A DNA stretch of 23,608 nucleotides from NCBI GenBank assembly GCA_032718475.1, contig JAUCBJ010006252.1:1-23608 (forward strand), read 5' to 3'. The stretch is from Nemertoderma westbladi (Eukaryota; Xenacoelomorpha; Nemertodermatida; Nemertodermatidae). Both the position numbers and the translations under genes were made by a program. Position 1 is the stretch's first letter; each line of letters starts with the position of its first letter. This document shows positions 11,670 to 21,265 of the stretch, one piece after another. The notes under the pieces are model-generated. The model had not been told where the DNA came from. It saw only the letters and a list, made by a program, of their open reading frames with translations, and did no database searches.

Positions 11670-13021
11670 GTGTGGAAGGGGGGAAGGGCTACAATTTTGG
11701 GAAATTTTAGTGCACTAGTAGCCAATTATGATATTTTTGTTTGCACCAAGACTTGGTTAGGTCCACACTCATTACATAACGTAAATATTCAGGGTTTTGA
11801 CTGTTTTAGTGTATGTAGGGATAGGAAGCACCCCAGGGCTAAAGCTAAACGAAACGATATACAGTAGTGGAGGATGACTTGCTGTGGTTTCAGAGGAAAG
11901 GACACGGGTCTAAAACGGGATATACATAGTATTTTTTGTCCATATGTTCCGCCTAGTGGGTCTGTGACCCACAGTAACTCTACTGTATGTCTATTTGACA
12001 ACGTTGAAAAAGGGATTGCTTTAGATGGGGATAATAACCATGTCATTTTAATTGCTGATTTGAATGCACGCACTGGCACAGAGCCAGACTATAACCATGG
12101 TAACAGTGGTGGTCTAGTAGATTTGCTTCCAGATGACAACATTTCTGATTTAGATAGTTTTGCACTCTTTAATATTAACCCCTTACGTTTCAACCAGGAT
12201 ACAGTAACAAATACACACGAGGGGTTTGTTATTGTTAGGTTTATGTAAAAGTATACCGAAATACGAATTTTCAATGGTTGTTTAGGTGCTGATGCTGGGA
12301 TTGGGAAATGCACATATTATGCTATATTATATTATATTATTATTACTACATGTTGAGTAACCTCGATATATTGAGCTTTTGTACTAAATTTGAAGTTGAA
12401 AACAAGTATTTTTTCACATCATTGTGTGCTCACTCTAGTGATTTAAAGTGCAGTTAATGGTAATTTATCGGGTAATTTACCTTATTTTGCCGCGGCTGAT
12501 ATACCACATACGCAAAGATGGCTGCTTCTAGCACGGCTTTCAAAAGGGCGGTCTGGAAGGAATCGTATACAACAAAGTTTAAACGATATTTAGACACCCC
12601 GGCTGCATCTGAGATAATAAATGATATTTACGATTGCGTTTTGGACCGAAATCCGAAATGAAAGGAAATAATTAGCAACATTTATGTAACTGATATTGGG
12701 CTATCTAATCACCCTGCAGTTTTATTTATCATGAATTTTAGAAAACCGACCATACCGACAGAATCAATAGCATTTAGAAAAATAAAAAATATGAATATGG
12801 AACACTTTATAGATGACTTAGGGAGTTCAACCTTATGTAAATCTCCACCACCAGATGTCAGCACATTAGTCGCTAATTATAACTCAACTTTATCCAGAAT
12901 TTTGGATATTCATTCGCCTCTTATACATAATTATACAGTATGTCTCTATGCCTTCAGGGGTAGCATGGTACAATGATTCAATTGCGACAGTGAAAAACAA
13001 ACGCCGCCGACAACCATCGTA
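11670..13021 (+). mobile_element. Decayed non-LTR retrotransposon: endonuclease and linker region
   Basis: Pieces of one LINE open frame lie in order on the plus strand. YDIFVCTKTWLGPHS (near 11730-11780) corresponds to the ETW motif of the apurinic-type endonuclease, with the catalytic Glu as Lys. HVILIADLNARTG (near 12039-12076) is the D-x-N motif. IFNGCLGADAGIGKCTYY (to about 12325) is the following block. DIGLSNHPAV (near 12690-12722) is the SDH motif with Asp as Asn. Next come the linker STLVANYNSTLSRILDIHSP and a final WYNDSIATVKNKRRR (to 13021) in another frame. Stops and frameshifts separate the pieces, and about 340 bases interrupt the element between 12330 and 12670. No reverse transcriptase follows. 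The element is dead and lies inside the putative TTLL1 intron. The clade could be CR1/L2-like, but I cannot assign it firmly. Confidence 0.8.
12518..12661 (+). CDS. 47-codon ORF inside the LINE interruption, unknown
   Basis: This frame begins AAAGATGG, a good start context (purine at -3, G at +4). It encodes MAASSTAFKRAVWKESYTTK and continues to DIYDCVLDRNPK before TGA. Composition is protein-like rather than repetitive. It sits in roughly 340 bases that separate two collinear parts of a LINE, so it probably arrived with an insertion. It could be the first coding piece of a second mobile element, a captured exon or chance. I do not recognise it. Confidence 0.25.
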   Translation: MAASSTAFKRAVWKESYTTKFKRYLDTPAASEIINDIYDCVLDRNPK

Positions 13022-13163
13022 GCGAAGGGGGAGACCATGTGGCTATAGCCACCCCCTTGAAAGAATCTACCAAAAAACCCTCAAATTTCACCTTCAAAAT
13101 TTAACTTCAGCGGATTAATCCATTGCCTTGAATTTAGATCTCCTTGTTTCGGTAAGAATCCTG
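13022..13163. other. Spacer with GTGGCTATAGCCAC palindrome
   Basis: A perfect 14-base palindrome at about 13039-13052, flanked by GGGGG and CCCCC, lies between the LINE relic and the next inverted-repeat element. No gene is seen. Confidence 0.5.
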
Positions 13164-13166
13164 TTA

Positions 13167-13988
13167 GGGGGGAGTAGCACCCCCCTATTTTGGATATTGT
13201 CAAAAAACTTTTTTTATTCTACTGTATCAAGTGCCGAATTTAATGGAGATTTCAAATCTGCAAGCAGTTTTCTCATATATTTTCTCAAACTCAAGTTATT
13301 ACCCAGAACGTAAGAGCTAGTCTGATTTTTGATAAGCCTTCGAGCAGCACTATATTTTACAATTGAACGAGGCCTTTTTCATAAAAAAGTTTTACTAGTT
13401 ATATGTTTAGCAAGCATGAAAAATTTCGTTGATTTCATTCATTTTTGACAAAGTTATTGTTGAACAAAGAAAAAGGTATTATTTAAAATAGCGGGAAAGT
13501 TTGAATTGTTCCTTAAACTTTAAACACCTACTGTACTGTATATCTCAGAATTACGTTTTTTGAAATAGGCTATTTCTCCGCCAATTTTAACTGATATGAG
13601 TTGAAATTTGGTACACTTGTTCAGAATACCTTTGTCCATAATTCCTCTGAACAAATTTGGCGGGAATTGCCTGGAGCCTTTTTATATCAAAAACGCCATT
13701 TTTTGGTCCTTTTTGTTCAAAAAAGGTTCAAAAAGCAAAATTTGTTCAGAAGTATTGGATGCATGGGTCTTCAGAAATTATGTTCCAAATTTCGACAATA
13801 ATTTCAAGGCGCAAAAAGGCACTTTTGACCAATACAGAGCCATTTTTGGGCCAATTTTAAAAATATTTAGTTTGGCTATTCTTAAACAACCCTGACGATG
13901 TTTAGTAGTACAAAAAATAATTTCCACCCAATTTTAGGGTCCGTAGACAGAAAAATGTGAGGTTCAATTTGGGGGTGCTACTCCCCCC
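13167..13988. mobile_element. MITE-like element with GGGGGGAGTAGCACCCCC termini and TTA duplication
   Basis: The left end GGGGGGAGTAGCACCCCC (13167-13184) is exactly inverted at the right end (13971-13988). Both ends are flanked by TTA (13164-13166 and 13989-13991), as expected for the 3-base target duplication of PIF/Harbinger elements. The 822-base interior contains no transposase; three overlapping open frames at 13600-13895 are AT-rich with no domain. It would be a non-autonomous element. The termini are themselves partly self-complementary. Confidence 0.6.
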
Positions 13989-13991
13989 TTA

Positions 13992-14678
13992 AAAAGACAG
14001 GGGCTAGGCCATCTCTACTAGTTTCTTTATGGAGAGTACTGTTGTGCGGGGACCGCACTGGAAATCACCCATCAGAGAGTGCGTAATCCGGATAAATAGC
14101 AAAGAAAAATATACTGTCCCAGTCGGTTCGCATCCGTGATTCATATTCTAGCTACAGGAACGTGTTTTAACGCCTCCTGATTTCGCATTGGGCATTCGAT
14201 GGAGGTTTGTTGAACTGCATTTATTCCGTGAATCCATCCTTTGAGATAATTCATACAGATAAGGTGTGGGGGAAATATTTGTTACTGCAAATCTTTGCTC
14301 CCATATCCTATCCTGTAATATTAGGCCTACTCCAGATGACCATGGAATATATTTTATACAGTATATAATTATCATATCAACTTTTTGGGGGGCCCCAAAA
14401 GTGAACACTTTTTGTTTCTTTCACTAAAACTACGGTTTCAGGATGATGGCTAATTCTAACCAAAACAATAAACGAATAAGTATCAATAAGTAAAAAAAAA
14501 TGATATTATATTACTGGGGGATTATTATTATATAATTAAATTATATAATTAATTTTGTGCTTACCAATAGGAGTTGTGATTATACAATATTTAAGTATTA
14601 TAAAATACTTATTCTATTACGTACTTCAATAACTGAAATGAAAAATCATTTTACTCAAGGTATTTAAATTTGGACATA
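13992..14678. other. Non-coding DNA with a partial dispersed-repeat copy
   Basis: No gene is supported. At about 14453-14475, TTCTAACCAAAACAATAAAC is the 3' end of the dispersed ~70-base repeat without its 5' part. The minus frame at 14148-14408 has no recognisable domain. Confidence 0.5.
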
Positions 14679-14822
14679 CTGATATCTATAGAGTAACTTA
14701 TACTGTTATCTATAGAGTAACTTATACTGTTATCTATAGAGTAACTTATACTGTTATCTATAGAGTAACTTATACTGTTATCTATAGAGTAACTTATACT
14801 GTTATCTATAGAGTAATTTGTG
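14679..14822. repeat. Six tandem copies of a 24-base unit
   Basis: Units of CTGTTATCTATAGAGTAACT plus TATA repeat with exact 24-base spacing from 14679, 14703, 14727, 14751, 14775 and 14799. The first and last carry substitutions. The unit contains CTATAG and AGTTAC-like inverses. A minus frame that crosses it encodes an eight-residue Ser/Ile/Asp/Asn/Tyr repeat, which is a by-product of the period. Confidence 0.95.
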
Positions 14823-15403
14823 CAGAAATTTTGATAATTCAGGTGTAAATTGTTTATATTATTATTTCGTACCAATGTTAAAGTTTTGTGCTCCATTATT
14901 CATTATGTCAATAAACATATATATATATATCTATACAGGTTATAAGACAGAAATAAGCGCTATAAAACACTTATTTTTGGGGGAGGCTTCCATTAAACCC
15001 CAAACAAATTATTTCGGTACATATACAGTATACATAACGTTTTATATTCTTCCTCACATACTATATAAATTAATGATCTCTGATTCCTGTACTATTCCAC
15101 AAACAAAGTGTTTCAGTGTGAAAAGTGAACCATACCCCGCCAAAACAGCCGCAAACGCATAGCCAATAAATTTAACAAAAGGTTACGTACATGTTGGGTT
15201 CATGACGAGTGAAAATGAATCGTGTAATATAAACTAAAAAATTAAAAGTCGGGCTGGCTCTCCTCCACTTCCTTACCCAATGGAAATGTTGTTGTTACAG
15301 TATAATCTAATATTGGGGCGGCTTTTTCTCGTTTAGCTCTTCCTGTATATCTCACAACCGGTCGGGTGCAATCTTCGCCCGCGTCCAACCTTCGCCTGAT
15401 TGG
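14823..15403. other. Non-coding DNA with short TA repeat
   Basis: A TA run lies near 14918-14930. Between 15242 and 15427 the minus strand has a 61-codon frame that includes YTGRAKREKAAPILDYTVTT, flanked by an AG and a GTAAGG. It could be a tiny exon, but nothing else supports it. Confidence 0.4.
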
Positions 15404-15472
15404 GGAAAAGGAGCAGGTAACAGACACAATAGGTTACAGAGACGATATTTTCTAACCGAAACAATAAACGAG
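15404..15472 (+). repeat. Dispersed ~70-base repeat, plus-strand copy
   Basis: It reads GGAAAAGGAGCAGGTAACAG, then GGTTACAGAGACGATATTTTCTAACCGAAACAATAAAC, with a short duplication of the GGTTACAG part. GTTGTTAACT directly after it is the start of the same repeat, seen also at 22623. Confidence 0.75.
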
Positions 15473-15999
15473 GTTGTTAACTCTAATTTTGAAGGCGAAG
15501 ATTGCTCTCGGGCGAAGCTTTCTCCTGGCGAAGTTCGCTGGGTACTGACTCTGGTATTGGTAGTTTAGGAATAGTTAGCAATCCTGTATTACATTGTATC
15601 AATTTAGTCAAATTCAAGTCTATTAAGATTGCAAATGTGCTTAGCGTATCGATACATGTTTTAAATGAGAGATTGTCAGACACTCTTTATGGTCACCACA
15701 CCACTACAATTCTTAAGCACCATGTTTTATTCCCACTTAATGGTCACTTGCGGTAATGTCAAGATCACTTTATGGTTAAATCAACACATCGGCATCGGCA
15801 ACCTGTAACGTTTTGTATACATAGCTTGAATAAGAAAATGTTGGGGGATTCTTTTTCTAAAATTAATTTTTGCGATGCCGTCTCTATTTGGGACTCCAAT
15901 ACAGAAATATTCGAATATCTTTCATAAAATAATAATTAGATATATAAAAAGCAAGCAGAGCAAACAGTCAGTCCAAGACGGAGGCTCCTCTTTCTATAT
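15473..15999. other. Non-coding DNA with GGCGAAG microrepeats
   Basis: GGCGAAGATTGC, GGGCGAAGCTT and GGCGAAGTTCG occur within 45 bases at 15492-15540. Similar GGCGAAG motifs on the opposite strand at 15370-15398 form a loose inverted arrangement around the dispersed repeat. The overlapping open frames look non-coding. Confidence 0.5.
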
Positions 16000-16174
16000 A
16001 TGCTACCCGAGTGTATAGGGGTGGGCGCTACTACTATATCAGTTATTGCTCCCAGTTATTTAACTGGTACTCATTTTATCGACCGGAATGAAATGCTGAG
16101 TGGATACTGGCGGCGCACGAACATACGACCAATAGATTGCAGGCCCGGTCCTCAAGTAACTGAGCTACCCTGCT
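16000..16174 (-). mobile_element. tRNA-derived SINE with conserved-type central domain
   Basis: On the minus strand GCAGGGTAGCTCAGTTACTT (from about 16172) is a clear A box, and TATGTTCGTGCGC about 45 bases on is a weak B box. This tRNA-like head is followed by GGTCGATAAAATGAGTACC and AGTTAAATAACTGGG (about 16085-16050). That body resembles, from memory, the GTCGATAAA...GTACCAGTT central domain of tRNA-derived SINEs in cephalopods and other invertebrates. The 3' end near 16000 is uncertain. Confidence 0.6.
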
Positions 16175-16776
16175 TTCTTATAATTATACATAAATTATAA
16201 ATATATGATAAGTCCAGTAGTATACCGCCTACCGAATCCTAGTAACGAAATACCTTACTGTAGAATCCAGCAGTGTACACGGGTTCGTACAGTATCTGAC
16301 AAGAAATCCCAGTCCAGGGTGTCTAAATAAACAGATACCAAGTACACAACTACTACTGGCGAGGAACGGAGCCTGATGTCTCTTCTAATGCTTGGGCGAA
16401 TCAAATGCGCGGGCTAACTAGACAAACAGGATACCCGACCTCTAACCGGTGAGGCAGATGTACAGTCTACAGATACAGACCAAAATCACGGGAAAACAAT
16501 CCCGGCGTAGCGAATCCTAACTATCGCTAATGGACCTAAATACTGTAAACTTGCCGCGGTGTGATTTATATGGGAATAATACGAGCTAGCGGGTCAACGG
16601 TACTAGCGTAAGAACAATACTGCCGACAGGAAAAGGCAGTCAAAAGGGTGCCTGAACGAACAAATACCAAATATCTCTACAAATAATAATAATAATAACC
16701 TATCTGTAAATCAGTAGATCTCAAGACGTGAGGGTGTGTGTGTGTGTTACGATAAAACAATTTTGGTGTACCGCTG
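16175..16776. other. Non-coding DNA
   Basis: I see no gene. An AAT/AAC triplet run lies at 16681-16697 and a TG run at 16733-16747. Confidence 0.5.
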
Positions 16777-16779
16777 TTA

Positions 16780-17348
16780 GGGGCTGTTCACATATTACGT
16801 AACGCCAATTTTGCCATTTTTTGACCCCCCTCCCCCCCCCCCCCTTGTAACACATAGTAACATTTTTTGTTAACCCCCCCCCCCCCCCCCCCCATCTAGT
16901 AACGTAACGCTAGCTTGAGTATAATTTTATTAATTGATTTATTTTATTAACATAATATATTATATTAATAATACATTATTATTATTGTTATTATTTTAGT
17001 ATAGTTATATATATTATTATATTTATCAGTATGTACATGTACACGTACAGTACATTGTACCGGTAGCACAGGTAGTTAGTTACCAGGCCTATAGATTTAT
17101 TGCATCCAATGGGAGTATTGTAATCAATAATAATTTTATGAAAGTTATATTAAAGACTTTCATATTTAAATATAAATGTTTTGTATTGTAACTTTTGGCA
17201 AATTGAAATAAATTACTTTCTTACCCAGATTTCAGCGTTACGTAACGATTATTCCCGAACCCCCCCACCCCCTTGTAACAAAATAGTAACGTTTCAGGCA
17301 GACCCCCCCCCCCCCCTTCTGAGCGTTACGTAATATGTGAACAGCCCC
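16780..17348. mobile_element. PIF/Harbinger-like MITE with 26-base terminal inverted repeats
   Basis: The left end GGGGCTGTTCACATATTACG plus TAACGC (16780-16805) is exactly inverted at 17323-17348. Both ends abut TTA (16777-16779 and 17349-17351). The GGG-rich terminus and TTA duplication are typical of the PIF/Harbinger superfamily. Subterminally both ends repeat, in the same direction, a C tract followed by TTGTAACA, then AGTAAC and a second C tract. The interior is AT-rich without an open frame, so the element is non-autonomous. Perfect termini point to a fairly recent insertion. Confidence 0.85.
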
Positions 17349-17351
17349 TTA

Positions 17352-18530
17352 TACTAGGTTTTGGTGATTTTAACAAAATAACAATACCGGGTGCTAGCTA
17401 CTCGAATAAGCTAGTCGCACGCTGTAGGCGCAATACTTACAAACTGACGTCAAAAGGGCTCTCTCCTCCTTTATTCAAACTCAGCCAGGCAATTACGGTG
17501 TTAGTAACTAGGCCCGCGATCGGCACTGATACCAGATTCTGATTGTGAGATAAGGAAATAGGGTGTTAATTTACTACCGTACGTCTAGCTGATCTGGTAT
17601 GTAATTTGATTCTAGAATTTTGTTACCGCGGTGGTCTGCAGTAAATACCTATCGGTACGTGGCAAGGGTGCGGTAGATTGTTAGTAAATCTCCCATAGCC
17701 AAAATGCGTGCCGGTAGCAGAAAGCTGCCTCTTGCCTGATCAAATACTTTGGACTCAGACAGGTCCGTCAAACTGCAAGGCCTACAGAGCTAACCGGTAC
17801 TGTACTGCTAGTACGGCAAATCACCAAATTATAGAGCGTGCTATTTGCACCTAGTGTACTTGCGCGGCGCGTACTGATAAACAGCAACAGCTCGCACCTG
17901 TAGGAGATACAGGTTGACCCGGGTTTTTTCCTGTCTGAATCTGAGGTATTTGGTCCTAAATTTTACGGCGTCCCAGGACGGCGTCACGCTTCACCCTAAT
18001 CTAAGGAACTTATGGCGGGCAAAGGCGTCGAACAAAGTCTTACCTCCTCTGACGTGGACGTGTTTAGGCAATCAGGCATGCTTCCAAATGGGCGTGGGCG
18101 AAGATAGTGTGGGCACCTTTATGCGTCGTGGACATCCCTTCCCATTGCGTTGCTGTGGCCTAAAGGTTTAGGCAGCCATTCCCCAAAGCGTTTGGCTGTT
18201 CAAGGTAGATACGCTAAAAGCTACATGTTCTGAGTTTCCATATTTTAACATAAATGACAAAAGATTTATCGAATTTAGACTAGACTAGTTAAGTTAAGCA
18301 AGAGAATAGTTGTGATAACCGAAGGGCAAACGGTGCCTTATATAGGAAATCCTAAGCATGGAATCCACTAGAACATTCTACCACATTCTATGAGCTCGCA
18401 TTGATTGGACCAATAAATCATCAAATGCCCTACGATTGGCCCAACTAATCTGTCTATGTGTTGTACGCACTCCATTGGCTTATCTAACTTAACGAAACGG
18501 AAAATAAATAGCACAAAATACAAATTTTTA
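17352..18530. other. Non-coding DNA
   Basis: No gene is recognised in this 1.2 kb. The segment 17880-18180 is GC-richer and holds an 85-codon plus frame (17914-18171) with no domain or neighbouring splice context that I can support. It may be repeat-derived. Confidence 0.45.
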
Positions 18531-18592
18531 CTGACCCAGATTCGAATTCTCTAGGATGTAACCTGCGCCTTAACCTACTGGACCACTGTGCC
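18531..18592 (-). mobile_element. tRNA-like SINE head
   Basis: The minus strand begins GGCACAGTGGTCCAGTAGGT TAAGGCG, an A box like that of tRNA-Ser/Leu, and about 30 bases later has AATTCGAATCTGGG, close to the B-box consensus. No paired acceptor stem is apparent, and the sequence continues into AT-rich DNA, so a SINE remnant is likelier than a tRNA gene. Confidence 0.55.
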
Positions 18593-18819
18593 AATAGAAA
18601 CCCATGCCAAATTATAACTAGAGTAGGTGATATGCAAAATATAACAAACTATAAATCAAGGCAAATACATCGGATTTTTGAAAGTTTTTACGTAGTACTA
18701 ATTACAAATAGCTACCTAGTAGTGAAATAATCCCACAATATATATAATAATAATTAATTGTAATTGTAATTGTATAGACAAATTAAAATAAATATCCAAG
18801 AACTTGTTAAAAAATAGTT

Positions 18820-19872
18820 TCAATTTAAAAGTATATCAGCAACATGCGCTTGGTTTGTTTCCCTCAAACAGTTGAGGAAAGTTACATATTCTTCGGGCGT
18901 TTTCTCTTTCATAATGTCAATGAGTTCATTGTTTTTGTCTTTGCTGGTTCTACTTGTTCGGACTAAATCCACTTCGTCTGAACTGAAAACTGCTTTACTT
19001 CCACTTCCGAGGTGTAAAACTAATTCAGAGGCCTCCATATTCGCTAATAGTTCTTGCTTTTTCTCCTGTAACTTAACCGCGTGAGGGAAAACGACAGGTT
19101 CAGGTGATAAAATAAAATCCTTTAGCGGGAGCGGATCAAGAAATGGGTGTACGATGACTTGCGAAGTGCGTATGTCATGATTCTGTACATAAACAGACAA
19201 TTTACTCGTTAATTCTCGGAATAATATCATTATATCGCTAGAACCAGGGCGTCTGACGATATCTTCAACTATCTGGCAAACCGCGGCTATAAACGGGGTC
19301 CCCTGATCATGATGAAGCCGTGCACTTTGTCCTTTACTACAGCTCACAGCAACAGCCATATCTCTAAAGTTGGGTCCACTTATGTCTAAATCTTGAGGGA
19401 AACTATCCTTAACTTGTTTCTGACATGCCTCGAAGAAAAATACCCGCGGTTTGGGTGGATTTGCCATGGCTAAACATTCGCTAGAGAAAATCTCTAGAAT
19501 TTTTTTAATCGGAACCGATTCTTTATCTCCTGAAGTGGAAATGACACCATGGCTACCGTGACTCATAACGAATACGAACAGGCATTCCGTATTGACCAAC
19601 TTTTCATTACGTATGTATCTCAATCCTTTCTCAAGGTTTTCTTCATATATTCTTCCTTGTATATGTTCGTGTGGAGCCTTGAGCTCGGCCATAATCGAGT
19701 CAAACTCAATTATCTCGCACCGCAGGAGTTCCTCACCAAATACCCGTTTAATTCGATCAACATCGTAACCGGATGCAGGATTTCTGCACTTCAAACCATC
19801 AAAATCGGTTATGTTGACAATAAGGCAAACCTTCTTTCCTTTTGGAGTAATCCGGTATCGTGAACTTTCCAT
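18820..19872 (-). CDS. Caspase-like cysteine protease with C-terminal CARD
   Basis: This 350-residue single-exon frame has a caspase fold without an N-terminal prodomain. KVCLIVNITDF (about 14-24) is the first strand. Arg30 in CRNPASGYDVD matches the first S1-pocket arginine. CLFVFVMSHGSHG (97-109) holds catalytic His105, and FFFEACQK (145-152) holds catalytic Cys150. SARLHHDQGTPF (183-194) fits the small-subunit SWR motif, with Arg185 as the second S1 arginine. Caspases normally have QAC(R/Q)G; here Glu148 replaces the S1 glutamine and Lys152 the glycine. Residues about 265-348 look like a complete CARD, ending FLNCLRETNQAHVADIL. CARDs normally precede the protease domain, so this order is reversed. 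The intersubunit linker is short. The ATG has a strong context (GCCATGG), with an in-frame stop 12 codons upstream. No clear polyadenylation signal was found. Activity and cleavage preference are unknown; it could be an adaptor-recruited protease or a regulator. Confidence 0.85.
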   Translation of the reverse strand: MESSRYRITPKGKKVCLIVNITDFDGLKCRNPASGYDVDRIKRVFGEELLRCEIIEFDSIMAELKAPHEHIQGRIYEENLEKGLRYIRNEKLVNTECLFVFVMSHGSHGVISTSGDKESVPIKKILEIFSSECLAMANPPKPRVFFFEACQKQVKDSFPQDLDISGPNFRDMAVAVSCSKGQSARLHHDQGTPFIAAVCQIVEDIVRRPGSSDIMILFRELTSKLSVYVQNHDIRTSQVIVHPFLDPLPLKDFILSPEPVVFPHAVKLQEKKQELLANMEASELVLHLGSGSKAVFSSDEVDLVRTSRTSKDKNNELIDIMKEKTPEEYVTFLNCLRETNQAHVADILLN

Positions 19873-20159
19873 GGCGGTGCACCAGGTATACCCTGTTAAT
19901 CCTGTTATTAGCTTTATGACAGTATGAAATATGCTAATTTCGTAATTGGCTAATTAATTATTAAATATTCATTAGGCCTAATTACGGTACAGAGTTATGC
20001 AATACTGCAATAGGCCTAATATTGTATTAGCTGGCTTAAAAGTAATACAGTAATATACTGTACAGTACCGTACCTAATCCCTAGGCCTACTTCAGTTTCA
20101 CTACTGCTATACTGCTGCTGTACTGCCCTATAAGTCGGGTTAGCCAGAGAACACTCCAG
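19873..20159. other. Caspase 5' flank, no defined promoter
   Basis: The region upstream of the caspase start is AT-rich with several AGGCCT sites and TACTGTAC-type palindromes. I cannot identify a specific promoter element. Confidence 0.45.
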
Positions 20160-20515
20160 AAGCTGAGTGAATGTAGAGTGAATGAGAGCCCGATTTTTTA
20201 AATACCCGTGTGATAAAACCCATGAATCCGGAATAATACCTGAGTCCAAAGACTGTTGAAATAGCTTAGTTAACGGAGTATAGCAAGGAATGGGGCCAAA
20301 TTACGTAACAATATTGTTGGAATGTGATCAGGTCCAGGAGCTTTTCCGGGTTTCACCTTCAACAAGTTCTTGTACACCTCATTCGATTCAAAGACAATAT
20401 GGTTGAAATTATTTTGGCTGAGCTGGTTCGAGTAAGAATTAAGATTCTTGTTGGTGTTCTTCTTTATCTGAAGTAGATTTATGCGCATTGGTACTGGAAT
20501 CAACTGTAAAAGCAA
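20160..20515 (-). mobile_element. Decayed LINE reverse transcriptase fragment (N-terminal part)
   Basis: The minus strand encodes NLLKVKPGKAPGPDHIPTIL, the K-(A/S)-P-G-P-D motif of non-LTR reverse transcriptases. After a frame break comes LFQQSLDSGIIPDSWVLSH, the next conserved block (S-L-x-x-G-x-x-P-x-x-W). Catalytic motifs with the YADD-type box are absent, so this is a fragment. Confidence 0.82.
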
Positions 20516-21265
20516 AGGAGATACAAAGGTCTCACTAAATAGGTTTGGCCTTCTTGGTGCTATAAGTTACAATGATACCCTGAGTGTCCTTCATTGCTGG
20601 TATGGCTATGATTTTCGACTCATTTGAGATTTGGTGTAACGCCAAAATTCTCATCCTTGTCATCCAAAGTCATCCTTGGGTTTCGCGTCCCTTCTTTCCA
20701 GGCAACATCCAAGAGAGAAAGGAGCTTCTGTTGTTTCCCTTCCTTCATGTTCACCATGTACAGTAGGTAAATGCTGAAATGCCAATTACTGTGATACAAT
20801 TTTGCAGCTATATGTAAAGTAATGAATTTCGGCATTGTAAAGTAACATATGTCCATTTGGATGTTCTATGATCCATTATGTAACTGCTTCTCTTTGTCTA
20901 TCTCAAAATATATGATGCTCGAAATATAGCCCGAACATACTAAAACTCCCATAAATTTTTCAAAAACAATAATTTTGTGTTGAAATTTTCACAAAAGATA
21001 ACCTACATATCTACGTTCATTGGGCCAAACTCTTGGAACGAGAACTGCAACCCAGTTGGTACTACAGATCCTTCTACATGATATATTTTTCATAAAAACC
21101 CTCAAAATCTTTACAAATTTTGAAAAATACCGACTTGCACAAAAAGTCCCATCTTTTTCGAACAAAATGGTTTGCGAAGGTATCCATACTCAGTTTTCTT
21201 AGTTAAAGATCACAGATAATTGTGTTAAAGTTTCAGAACAGTAGCTATAAAAATAATAAAAATAG
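20516..21265. other. Non-coding DNA
   Basis: No gene is supported. Short frames on both strands at 20584-20856 shadow each other and show no domain. The right part is AT-rich and may belong to a repeat, judging by poly-A and poly-T patches. Confidence 0.45.

Noticed and set aside
14679-14822. CRISPR-like array
   Set aside because: Units are contiguous with no unique spacers, in a eukaryotic context.
14651-14896. Minus-strand protein with six eight-residue repeats
   Set aside because: The repeat is the exact 24-base tandem array translated; nothing outside it looks coding.
17914-18171. 85-codon plus-strand gene
   Set aside because: No recognisable domain, no supporting start or splice context; GC-richer composition alone is not enough.
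18872-19863. Plus-strand open frames opposite the caspase
   Set aside because: Shadows of the minus-strand caspase; translations show no domain.
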